Source of the DNA: SIG455 sp045646385
GTDB lineage: Bacteria > Bacillota > Clostridia > UMGS1810
Length of the DNA: 64,000 bases
Assembly: GCA_045646385.1 (NCBI GenBank)
Contig: JAZRKQ010000016.1
Coordinates: 1-64,000, forward strand
Direction: 5' to 3'
Each line of letters starts with the position of its first letter. Within the stretch, counting starts at the first letter, position 1. The position numbers and the translations under genes are program-made. Positions 43,946 to 51,554 of this stretch are shown here, in pieces. The notes under the pieces are model-generated. The model had not been told where the DNA came from, did no database searches, and worked only from the letters and a program-made list of their open reading frames with translations.

Positions 43946-44710
43946 ATGCTTGCACTTGAAAGGCAAAAAAAAATACTTGAATTGTTAAGCATCGAGGGCG
44001 CCGTTATGGTAAGTAAACTCAGCACAGAACTGGGTGTTACCGAAGAAACTGTGCGTCGTGATTTAGAAAAACTTGAGGTAAAAGAACTTCTCCGCAGAAC
44101 ACACGGAGGTGCTTTGCCCATAGACGAAGGCAGTTATGAACTTTCGCTTGAAAAGAGAAAAGGTTTGAATGTGGAAGCGAAGCAAGCGCTTGCTCACAAG
44201 GCGGTTCAATTCATCGCATCCGGCGATAGCGTTTTTTTAGACGCTTCAACGACAACCTTTTATATGGCTAAAGAACTTAGAAACATGAAAAATATTACTG
44301 TAATAACCAATTCTATACGTGTTATAAACGAACTTTCCGGTATAGAGGGTATTAAAGTAATAGCAATTGGCGGAATGGTTAGTAACAACCAGTCATTAGT
44401 TGGCGCTATGGCAGAAAATTATATTACTGATTATTTTGCTGACAAAATGTTTTTTTCAAGCAAAGGAATAGGAGAATCGGCCATTATCCTTGAGGGAAAT
44501 GAGCAGGAATGTTTTATTAAACAGAGAATGATAGCAAATTCTCGTATACATTATTATCTGTGTGATAAATCCAAAATCGGCAGAGTAGGATATATGAAAC
44601 TTACTTCGTTTGAAAACATTGAATATTTGGTTACTGATGCCTATATAAATGGTGAACTTGCTGATGCATTGTCTGAAAACAATGTTGATATTATAAAGAT
44701 AGATTGTTAA
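43946..44710 (+). CDS. DeoR-family transcriptional regulator
   Basis: 254 residues: an N-terminal DeoR helix-turn-helix (RQKKILELLSIEGAVMVSKL then TEETVRRDLEKLE) and a sugar-phosphate-sensing domain (SVFLDASTTTFYMAKEL, GGMVSNNQSLVG). The position inside the operon suggests a local repressor responding to a deoxysugar phosphate. The repeated element before both locus promoters is the best candidate operator (inference). CGGAGG precedes the ATG. Confidence 0.92.
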   Translation: MLALERQKKILELLSIEGAVMVSKLSTELGVTEETVRRDLEKLEVKELLRRTHGGALPIDEGSYELSLEKRKGLNVEAKQALAHKAVQFIASGDSVFLDASTTTFYMAKELRNMKNITVITNSIRVINELSGIEGIKVIAIGGMVSNNQSLVGAMAENYITDYFADKMFFSSKGIGESAIILEGNEQECFIKQRMIANSRIHYYLCDKSKIGRVGYMKLTSFENIEYLVTDAYINGELADALSENNVDIIKIDC

Positions 44711-44740
44711 ATATTTATTTTTTAAAAGGTGGTAAGCACA

Positions 44741-46207
44741 ATGAAACGTGTATTAGCATTTGACTTGGGTGCTTCAAGCGGCAGAGGGATTTTGGCTGCC
44801 TTGGAAGATGGTAAAATCACTTTAAAAGAAATTCACCGTTTTCCTAACAACGGTGTTAAAGTTCGTTCTACACTTTATTGGGATGTTCTTTATCTGTTTG
44901 ACCAGATTAAGCAGGGCATTACCAATGCAAAACTTGAGGGCGGATTTGATTGTATAGGCATAGATACTTGGGGCGTTGACTTTGGATTGCTTGATGCAGA
45001 AGGTAATCTTATTGGTAATCCTGTTACATACCGTGATTCACGTACTGATAATATTCCGGAAGAATTATTTGAAACTATCTGCGCCGAAGATGTTTATAAA
45101 CGTACCGGTATACAGATTATGAATTTCAACACGTTGTTTCAACTTTATTATATGTGTAAATATAAAAAAGGCGAAATTGACAGGGCAGAATCATTACTTT
45201 TTATGCCTGAACTGCTTGGATATTTCTTGACAGGCATTAAGAAAAACGAGTACACTATTGCATCTACTTCGCAAATGATTAATCCTAATACACGTAATTG
45301 GGACTATGAACTGCTTGAAAAAGTGGGTATCAAAAAAGAACTTCTGGGCGAAATTGTAATGCCGGGAGAAAAACTTGGTAAACTTACAGAAGAAATTTGT
45401 GAAGAACTTGGTCTTGAGCCGGTTGATGTTGTTGCAGTAGGCTGCCACGATACTGCTTCTGCTGTTGTTGCCGTTCCCACAGAAGTTGACGATTTTGTAT
45501 ATATAAGTTGCGGAACATGGTCGCTTTTTGGTACTGAACTTAACTCACCTGTTGTAACTGATGAGGCATATAAATCATCATACACAAACGAAGGCGGCTA
45601 TGGCGGAAAAATTCGTTTTTTAACCAATATTATGGGCTTGTGGCTCATTCAGGAATCCAGAAGAACATGGAACAGACAGGGCAATGATTTTTCATTTAAT
45701 GATTTAGAAAAAGCAGCGCTTGCTTGTGAACCTTTTAAATGCTTTATTGACCCTGACTATCCAGAGTTTGGAAAACCCGGTGATATTCCAGCAAGAATTC
45801 AAAAATATTGTGAGAAAACCGGTCAGTATGTTCCGCAAACAGTTGGTGAGATTGTTAGATGTATTTATGAAAGTCTTGCACTTAAATACTATCATTCTTT
45901 CTTAAATCTTAAAAAGATAAGCGGAAAAGATTTTGAAAGTATTAACATTGTTGGCGGCGGAACAAAAGACCCGCTTCTTTGCCAGATGGCTGCCAACGCT
46001 TGCAATGTAACTGTATATGCAGGTCCTATAGAAGCAACTGCTCTTGGAAACATAGCGGTACAATTGATTGCAATTGGTGAGATAAAAGATTTGAAAGAAG
46101 CAAGAAAAATTATTAAAAATTCTTTTGATACAAAGCAGTATGAACCTAAAGATGTAGATGCTTGGCAAAAAGCATACGAGCAATTTAAAACATTATTTTC
46201 TAAATAA
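44741..46207 (+). CDS. rhaB: Rhamnulokinase (FGGY family)
   Basis: 488 residues with the FGGY kinase folds: FDLGASSGRGILAAL at the start, GIDTWGVDFGLLD, CHDTASAVVAVP in the middle and NIVGGGTKDPLLCQM in the C-terminal half. The N-terminal pattern matches rhamnulokinases more than fuculokinases. It phosphorylates L-rhamnulose to rhamnulose-1-phosphate, the aldolase substrate. The ATG at 44741 follows AAAGGTGG. No isomerase or permease is found in the locus. Confidence 0.9.
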   Translation: MKRVLAFDLGASSGRGILAALEDGKITLKEIHRFPNNGVKVRSTLYWDVLYLFDQIKQGITNAKLEGGFDCIGIDTWGVDFGLLDAEGNLIGNPVTYRDSRTDNIPEELFETICAEDVYKRTGIQIMNFNTLFQLYYMCKYKKGEIDRAESLLFMPELLGYFLTGIKKNEYTIASTSQMINPNTRNWDYELLEKVGIKKELLGEIVMPGEKLGKLTEEICEELGLEPVDVVAVGCHDTASAVVAVPTEVDDFVYISCGTWSLFGTELNSPVVTDEAYKSSYTNEGGYGGKIRFLTNIMGLWLIQESRRTWNRQGNDFSFNDLEKAALACEPFKCFIDPDYPEFGKPGDIPARIQKYCEKTGQYVPQTVGEIVRCIYESLALKYYHSFLNLKKISGKDFESINIVGGGTKDPLLCQMAANACNVTVYAGPIEATALGNIAVQLIAIGEIKDLKEARKIIKNSFDTKQYEPKDVDAWQKAYEQFKTLFSK

Positions 46208-46222
46208 TAGGAGGAAGATACA

Positions 46223-47170
46223 ATGTTAGTAAATATGAATGATGTTTTAAGACCAGCAAAAGCAAACAAATATGCAGTTGGTCTGTTCAATGCAGTAAAC
46301 CTTGAACTTGCACGTGGCATTATAAATGCTGCTGAATGTTCAAGATCACCGGTTATTATGGGTACAGCAGAGGTGCTTTTACCTTATGGACCGTTGGATG
46401 AGGTTTCTTATTACCTGATTCCAATGGCAAAAAAAGCATCAGTTCCTGTTGTTGTTCACCTTGACCATGGTCTTTCTTATGATACTTGTATTAAAGCACT
46501 CGAACTTGGTTTCAGTTCAATTATGTACGATTGCTCTACAGATTCATATGATGATAATGTTCGTAAGGTAAAAGAAATGGCAGACATTGCTCACTCTTAC
46601 GGTGCAACAATCGAAGGTGAACTTGGTCACGTTGGTGATAACGAGGGCTCTGCAGAGGGTAGTTCACACCTTGACGACCCATCAAAATATTTTACAGATC
46701 CCAAACTTGCTAAGGACTTTGTTGAAAAAACAGGTGTTGACGCATTGGCAATAGCGGTAGGTAATGCACATGGTGCTTATAAACTTCCGCCTAAACTTGA
46801 CTTTGAAAGAATCCGCACAATTGCTAAAACAGTTGATGTTCCGCTTGTACTTCATGGCGGCTCAGGTCTTACTGATAACGACTTCAGACAGGCTATAAAA
46901 GATGGTATCAGCAAAGTAAACATTTTTACAGACATCAACGTAGCAGCAGTTGAGGCAGAGTTCAAGAAATTCTCAAGTATGGAGAAAGGTCTTATCGACC
47001 TTATCCCTGCAGCAGTTGAGGCTGTAAAACAGGAAAGTATGAAGAAAATGCAACTTTTCAGCAGTGATGGTAAAGCAGACTACGCTAAATCTTCTTCAAT
47101 ATCTTCTGATAATATTGAAATGATTACAAAACTCGTAGCAGCAGAAGTTTCTAAATATTTGAATAAATAA
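46223..47170 (+). CDS. Class II ketose-bisphosphate aldolase (FBA-like) with C-terminal encapsulation-type helix
   Basis: 315 residues. The zinc/catalytic set is VHLDHGLSYD, GELGHVGDNEG, GNAHGAYK, LHGGSGL and FTDINVA. FBA-type aldolases usually end near a K-x-LFSS-x-GKA motif; here that motif (MQLFSSDGKA) is followed by about 28 more residues, a Ser-rich linker and an amphipathic helix NIEMITKLVAAEVSKYL. This resembles an encapsulation peptide, so the enzyme may be lumenal cargo. Substrate uncertain: a ketose-1-phosphate or 1,6-bisphosphate. GGAGGA precedes the ATG and a terminator follows. Confidence 0.88.
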   Translation: MLVNMNDVLRPAKANKYAVGLFNAVNLELARGIINAAECSRSPVIMGTAEVLLPYGPLDEVSYYLIPMAKKASVPVVVHLDHGLSYDTCIKALELGFSSIMYDCSTDSYDDNVRKVKEMADIAHSYGATIEGELGHVGDNEGSAEGSSHLDDPSKYFTDPKLAKDFVEKTGVDALAIAVGNAHGAYKLPPKLDFERIRTIAKTVDVPLVLHGGSGLTDNDFRQAIKDGISKVNIFTDINVAAVEAEFKKFSSMEKGLIDLIPAAVEAVKQESMKKMQLFSSDGKADYAKSSSISSDNIEMITKLVAAEVSKYLNK

Positions 47171-47176
47171 TTATTT

Positions 47177-47206
47177 AAAAGAGTCTCTATAGGGGACTCT
47201 TTTATT
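47177..47206 (+). terminator. Terminator closing the microcompartment locus
   Basis: AAAAGAGTC pairs with GACTCTTTT around an 8-9 base loop, then a T-rich stretch. Confidence 0.88.
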
Positions 47207-47217
47207 ATAAATTATAA

Positions 47218-47246
47218 TTGAAAAAAACATGGATATATGTTACAAT
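47218..47246 (+). promoter_or_regulatory. Promoter of the PspC-AGCS segment
   Basis: TTGAAA (47218-47223), 17-base spacer, TACAAT (47241-47246), 31 bases before the PspC-domain start. Confidence 0.65.
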
Positions 47247-47277
47247 TAATATTACTAAAGCAGAAAGGAAAAAGACT

Positions 47278-47457
47278 ATGAAAAAGAGATTATACAAATC
47301 AAACACTGATAAAAAAATTTGTGGTGTATGTGCCGGAATTGCTGAATATTTTGAAGTTGATCCTACAGTTATCCGTCTTGCATGGATTTTATTTACGTTT
47401 TTAGGCGGTTCCGGAATAATTGCATACATAATCGCGGCAATAGTTATGCCTAATTAA
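47278..47457 (+). CDS. PspC-domain membrane protein
   Basis: 59 residues: KRLYKSNTDKKICGVCAGIAEYF then VDPTVIRLAWILFTFLGGSG and a final hydrophobic helix, the full PspC signature. It is a small inner-membrane protein linked to envelope-stress responses in other bacteria. AAAGGAAAAAG precedes the ATG at 47278; the longer frame begins in the promoter. Confidence 0.92.
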   Translation: MKKRLYKSNTDKKICGVCAGIAEYFEVDPTVIRLAWILFTFLGGSGIIAYIIAAIVMPN

Positions 47458-47483
47458 CCGATAACGCAAAAGGAGATTCAATA

Positions 47484-48887
47484 ATGATAGAACAGTTTAT
47501 ATCAGATATTAATAATGCTTTGTATAGTTACATACTAATAATTTTGCTGGTGGCAGCAGGGATTTTCTTTACAATACGTACTAAATTTGCTCAGTTCCGT
47601 TTGCTTGGCGCACAATTTAAAGCCGTTACGGAAAAACCATCGGATAAAGATGGGGTTTCGTCTTTTCAGGCACTTATGGTTTCTACTGCATCACGTGTGG
47701 GTACAGGAAATATTATAGGTGTTTCCACCGCACTTTGTCTTGGCGGATATGGCTCGGTATTCTGGATGTGGATTATTGCACTTCTTGGTGGTTCATCTGC
47801 ACTTATAGAAAGCACGCTTGCTCAAATTTATAAACGAAAAGGTGCGGACGGTACTTTTTATGGTGGTCCGGCTTATTACATAGAAGCAGGACTTAAAAGC
47901 AGACCGTTGGCTATACTATTTTCAATATTTTTGATACTCACATACGGTTTTGGCTTTAATATGCTTGCATCATATAATCTTCAATCTACATTTTCTACTT
48001 ATAGTTTTTATAATGAAAATTATTCTGCATGGATTATAGGAATTATTCTGGCTGCTATTACCGGATATTGTTTACTTGGCGGTGGAAAAAGAATAATTAA
48101 AGTGACAAGCGTTCTAGTTCCGGTGATGGGTGTTATATACATTGCAGTTGCATTGTTTATTGTTATAAAAAATATTGGTATTTTACCGTCTGTTTTTGAA
48201 CGAATTTTTACCGATGCATTTGATACAAAGGCAATTTTTGGCGGATTTAGTGGTTCTTGCTTGATGTACGGAATAAAAAGGGGTTTGTTCAGTAATGAAG
48301 CAGGTGTGGGTTCTGCACCTAATGCATCTGCATCTGCCGAGGTAAATCATCCTGTTACACAGGGACTTGTACAGATACTATCAGTATTTATTGATACACT
48401 TCTTGTTTGCTCGGCAACTGCATTTATGTGTATGTGTTCAGGTGTTGAACCTGCAGCAGAACTTTCAGGCGCACCGTATGTACAGATGGCACTTAAAAGT
48501 ACGCTTGGTTCGTTCGGTCCTGTATTTATAACTGTTGCAATGATACTTTTTGCATTTACAACTTTGCTCGGCAATCTGTATTATGTAGACCAATGTGTTT
48601 TTTATATACTCAAAAAAGAGCCTTCTGATAAAATTAAGAAGATTTATCACATAATTGCAGCAATCGTTGTTTTAATAGGTGCCGGTCTTAGTGCTGACCT
48701 TTTGTGGGGAATTGCTGATATTACAATGGGCGCGATGGCTCTTATTAATATCCCAACCATATTAATTTTAAGTAAATACGCAATAAGAGCACTTAATAAT
48801 TTTGATGCACAGCGTAAAGGCGGCGAAGAAATTAAATTTCGTGCAACTGATATTGAACTGCCTCATGATGTCGATTGCTGGAAATAG
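47484..48887 (+). CDS. Alanine/glycine:cation symporter (AGCS family)
   Basis: 467 residues with about ten to eleven hydrophobic segments. Characteristic motifs are FQALMVSTASRVGTGNIIGV near residue 65, YGGPAYYIEAGL, and GIKRGLFSNEAGVGSAPNAS in the middle. It imports alanine or glycine with Na+ or H+. A sodium-driven symporter would fit the Na+-type ATP synthase further on (inference). GGAG precedes the ATG. Confidence 0.95.
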   Translation: MIEQFISDINNALYSYILIILLVAAGIFFTIRTKFAQFRLLGAQFKAVTEKPSDKDGVSSFQALMVSTASRVGTGNIIGVSTALCLGGYGSVFWMWIIALLGGSSALIESTLAQIYKRKGADGTFYGGPAYYIEAGLKSRPLAILFSIFLILTYGFGFNMLASYNLQSTFSTYSFYNENYSAWIIGIILAAITGYCLLGGGKRIIKVTSVLVPVMGVIYIAVALFIVIKNIGILPSVFERIFTDAFDTKAIFGGFSGSCLMYGIKRGLFSNEAGVGSAPNASASAEVNHPVTQGLVQILSVFIDTLLVCSATAFMCMCSGVEPAAELSGAPYVQMALKSTLGSFGPVFITVAMILFAFTTLLGNLYYVDQCVFYILKKEPSDKIKKIYHIIAAIVVLIGAGLSADLLWGIADITMGAMALINIPTILILSKYAIRALNNFDAQRKGGEEIKFRATDIELPHDVDCWK

Positions 48888-48897
48888 GAGATAATAT

Positions 48898-49848
48898 ATG
48901 AAAATTGTAGTGCTTGATGCGCAGACACTTGGTGCAGATCTTTTATTGCAACCTATTATGGATTTAGGCGAATGTGTTATATACGATAAAACTGCACCCG
49001 ATGATGTTGCGGAACGTATATCAGACTGTGATGTGGTTGTACTAAATAAAATTAAACTTAATCCCTCTAATTTGTATGCTGCCAAGAATCTCAAACTGAT
49101 ATGCGTGGCGGCAACGGGATATGATAATATAGATATTGATTATTGTAAAAATAATGGGATTGCGGTGTGTAATGTTGTCGGTTATTCTTCTCATAGTGTT
49201 GCACAGGTTACAGTTGCTACTGTACTGTCTTTGTTTACGCACATAAAAGAATACAACAAATTTGTGTCAGACGGAAACTACACACAAAGCGGTATTGCAA
49301 ACAAACTCACTCCTGTATACCATGAGATTTTCGGTAAAACGTGGGGCATAGTAGGATTGGGCAATATCGGTAAAGAGGTTGCAGGTATCGCAAAAGCATT
49401 AGGTTGTGAACTTATAGTATGCAAACGCACTCCGGAAGAGGGGTACAGGTGCGTTGATATTGATACACTTTGCAAAGAATCGGATATCATAACTGTTCAT
49501 ACACCTCTTAACGAAAGCACAAAAAATCTGATCAACAAAGAACGCATTTCTTTAATGAAAAATAATGTTGTGCTCGTAAACGAGGCTCGTGGTGCTGTTG
49601 CTGACGAATATGCTGTTGCTGAGGCAATAAAAACAGGCGAAATTGGTGCATTTGGTTGCGACGTGTATTCTGTAGAACCGTTTGACGAAAGCCATCCTTT
49701 TAACGAAATAAAAGATTTACCGAACGTATGCCTTACTCCGCATATGGCATGGGGCGCGTATGAAGCAAGAGTACGTTGCCTTAATGAGATAATACTTAAT
49801 ATCAAAGATTTCTATAATGGCGGAAAAAAGGGTAGAGTAGATTTGTAA
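48898..49848 (+). CDS. D-2-hydroxyacid dehydrogenase (NAD-dependent)
   Basis: 316 residues: a catalytic domain split around a Rossmann domain with GIVGLGNIGKEVAGIAKALG, a VHTPLNESTKNLI loop, the Arg of NEARGAV, and the His of LTPHMAWGA. It resembles hydroxypyruvate/glycerate dehydrogenase-type members; substrate not settled. It is 10 bases downstream of the amino-acid symporter and likely co-transcribed. GGAGATAAT precedes the ATG. Confidence 0.9.
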   Translation: MKIVVLDAQTLGADLLLQPIMDLGECVIYDKTAPDDVAERISDCDVVVLNKIKLNPSNLYAAKNLKLICVAATGYDNIDIDYCKNNGIAVCNVVGYSSHSVAQVTVATVLSLFTHIKEYNKFVSDGNYTQSGIANKLTPVYHEIFGKTWGIVGLGNIGKEVAGIAKALGCELIVCKRTPEEGYRCVDIDTLCKESDIITVHTPLNESTKNLINKERISLMKNNVVLVNEARGAVADEYAVAEAIKTGEIGAFGCDVYSVEPFDESHPFNEIKDLPNVCLTPHMAWGAYEARVRCLNEIILNIKDFYNGGKKGRVDL

Positions 49849-49877
49849 TACAGGTTTGAAAAGAGGATTAATATACA

Positions 49878-51236
49878 ATGGACAAAGCAAGAACTGCTGA
49901 TGCTGAACATTATAATAAAATGGTAAACACCCCGGTGTCAAAACTTGTTATAATACTCGGTATTCCTACAACTATAAGTATGCTTATAACCAATATATAT
50001 AATATGGCAGACACTTACTTTGTCGGCACTCTTGGAAATAGTGCCAGCGGCGCAGTGGGCGTTGTTTTTGGTCTTATGGCTATTATTCAGGCATTCGGCT
50101 TTATGTTTGGACATGGTGCAGGCAGTATTATAGCAAGATGTCTGGGTGAAGGCGATGTTGAAAATGCTCATAAATATGCATCAATAAGTTTCTTTTCATC
50201 ACTTTTTACTGGCGCATTTATATGTGCTTTCGGATTAATTTTTATAACTCCGCTTATGCTTCTTTTAGGAAGTACCGATACTATTATTCCTTACGCAGTA
50301 GATTATGGAAGGTATATCCTTTTGGCGGCACCATTTTCTATGGCAAGTTTTGTACTTAATAACATATTACGGTACGAAGGTAAAGCATCTTTGGCTATGG
50401 TGGGTATTGCTATCGGTGCAATTCTAAACATTATCGGTGATCCGATTTTTATATACGTATTGCGAATGGGAATAGCAGGTGCCGGACTTTCCACAGCGTT
50501 ATCACAAATAATAAGTTTTTTGATTTTGCTTTTAATGTTCTTAAGCGGCAGAACACAAAGCAAAATTTCATTGAAATCTGCTGTGTTTAATAAAGAAAAA
50601 TTCTCTAATATTATTCAGACCGGTTTCTCCAGTCTTATCCGTCAGGGGTTGTCAAGCATTTCTACCATGATGCTCAACAAATATTCCGGTATTTATGGTG
50701 ATGCTGCAGTGGCGGCAATGTCTGTGGTTAACAGAATATCGTTTTTTATTTTTGCTGTTGGGTTAGGAATAGGTCAGGGATTTCAACCCGTATCCGCATT
50801 TAATTATGGCGCAAAAAAATATTCCCGTGTACGAAAAGCATTTTTCTTTACTGTTATAACAGGAGAACTTTTGCTTGGAATACTTGCGGTTGTAGGAATG
50901 ATATTTTCAGGCAGTCTGGTAGGTATTTTTAGGGATGATCCGCAGGTTATATCTATAGGAACGGTTGCGTTAAGGTTTTATCTTATAGCATTATTTTTCC
51001 AACCACTTGCAATATGTTCAAATATGCTTTTTCAAAGTATAGGCGAAAACAAAAAAGCAGCAATGCTTTCAACTCTTCGAAGCGGACTGGTGTTTATTCC
51101 CATTCTAATTGCATTGGCAACTTTTTTTGAACTTACAGGTGTTCAGGCTTCGCAGCCGGTTGCAGATGTCATAACATTTTTTATAACATTGCCTTTGGTG
51201 ATAAGTTTTATAAAAAAATTACCGCAAGACGAATAA
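49878..51236 (+). CDS. MATE-family efflux transporter
   Basis: 452 residues, about twelve hydrophobic segments, with the DinF/NorM-like opening VIILGIPTTISMLITNIYNM then ADTYFVGTLG, and FGHGAGSIIARCLGEGD. It is a second, clearly different MATE protein from the one at 12.8 kb. Substrate unknown. AGAGGATTAA precedes the ATG. No clear terminator is seen before the pyrimidine-operon promoter. Confidence 0.92.
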   Translation: MDKARTADAEHYNKMVNTPVSKLVIILGIPTTISMLITNIYNMADTYFVGTLGNSASGAVGVVFGLMAIIQAFGFMFGHGAGSIIARCLGEGDVENAHKYASISFFSSLFTGAFICAFGLIFITPLMLLLGSTDTIIPYAVDYGRYILLAAPFSMASFVLNNILRYEGKASLAMVGIAIGAILNIIGDPIFIYVLRMGIAGAGLSTALSQIISFLILLLMFLSGRTQSKISLKSAVFNKEKFSNIIQTGFSSLIRQGLSSISTMMLNKYSGIYGDAAVAAMSVVNRISFFIFAVGLGIGQGFQPVSAFNYGAKKYSRVRKAFFFTVITGELLLGILAVVGMIFSGSLVGIFRDDPQVISIGTVALRFYLIALFFQPLAICSNMLFQSIGENKKAAMLSTLRSGLVFIPILIALATFFELTGVQASQPVADVITFFITLPLVISFIKKLPQDE

Positions 51237-51280
51237 TTTGTATATAAATAAAAAAAGATAAAAAATATGGCAGATGTTTG

Positions 51281-51309
51281 TTGACACTATTTTAAAATTG
51301 TGATATAAT
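51281..51309 (+). promoter_or_regulatory. Promoter of the pyrimidine operon
   Basis: Consensus TTGACA (51281-51286) and TATAAT (51304-51309) with a 17-base spacer, about 240 bases before carB. Confidence 0.88.
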
Positions 51310-51337
51310 TATAGAAAATCATGGAAAGGGAAATATC

Positions 51338-51478
51338 ATGAACTGTTTATGTAAGGCAACATCTGCAAATGTTTTAGCAACCGGGTTGGCTGAATCGGCA
51401 CTCGCGGTTGTTGGTATTTCAGTTCACGGAATTGGTATTTCTGTTTTTGAAAATAAGTTTTTAACATTCGGTTTGTGA
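51338..51478 (+). CDS. 46-codon leader ORF of the pyrimidine operon (putative attenuation leader peptide)
   Basis: Begins MNCLCKATSANVLATGLAES and ends FENKFLTFGL, 46 residues with a hydrophobic middle. AAAGGGAAA lies about 8 bases before the ATG. Its UGA (51476-51478) falls in the 5' arm of the terminator at 51469-51510, and its last third is U-rich on the mRNA (CTGTTTTTGAA, AGTTTTTAAC). A leader hairpin is also possible (AGCAACCG 51376-51383 with CGGTTGTT 51405-51412). The layout resembles the pyrBI leader of enteric bacteria; peptide function itself is not implied. Confidence 0.55.
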   Translation: MNCLCKATSANVLATGLAESALAVVGISVHGIGISVFENKFLTFGL

Positions 51479-51510
51479 TATTGCTTTTGCATTTATCCAA
51501 ACCGTTTTTT
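51469..51510 (+). terminator. Attenuator terminator before carB
   Basis: CGGTTTG (51469-51475) pairs with CAAACCG (51498-51504), extended inward by GATA/TATC past a one-base bulge, and followed by six Ts. It lies between the operon promoter and carB, so it must be bypassed for operon expression. Confidence 0.8.
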
Positions 51511-51554
51511 ATGTGACAAAAGTTTGATTTTAAATTAACGCAGGAGGCACTGAA

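Noticed and set aside
51376..51412. Possible PyrR-binding loop in the carB leader (AACCGGGTTGGCT is partly like the consensus)
   Set aside because: The core GAGG of the PyrR consensus is TTGG here and other positions fail, so the similarity is weak. The hairpin is real on paper but more likely part of the leader ORF folding.
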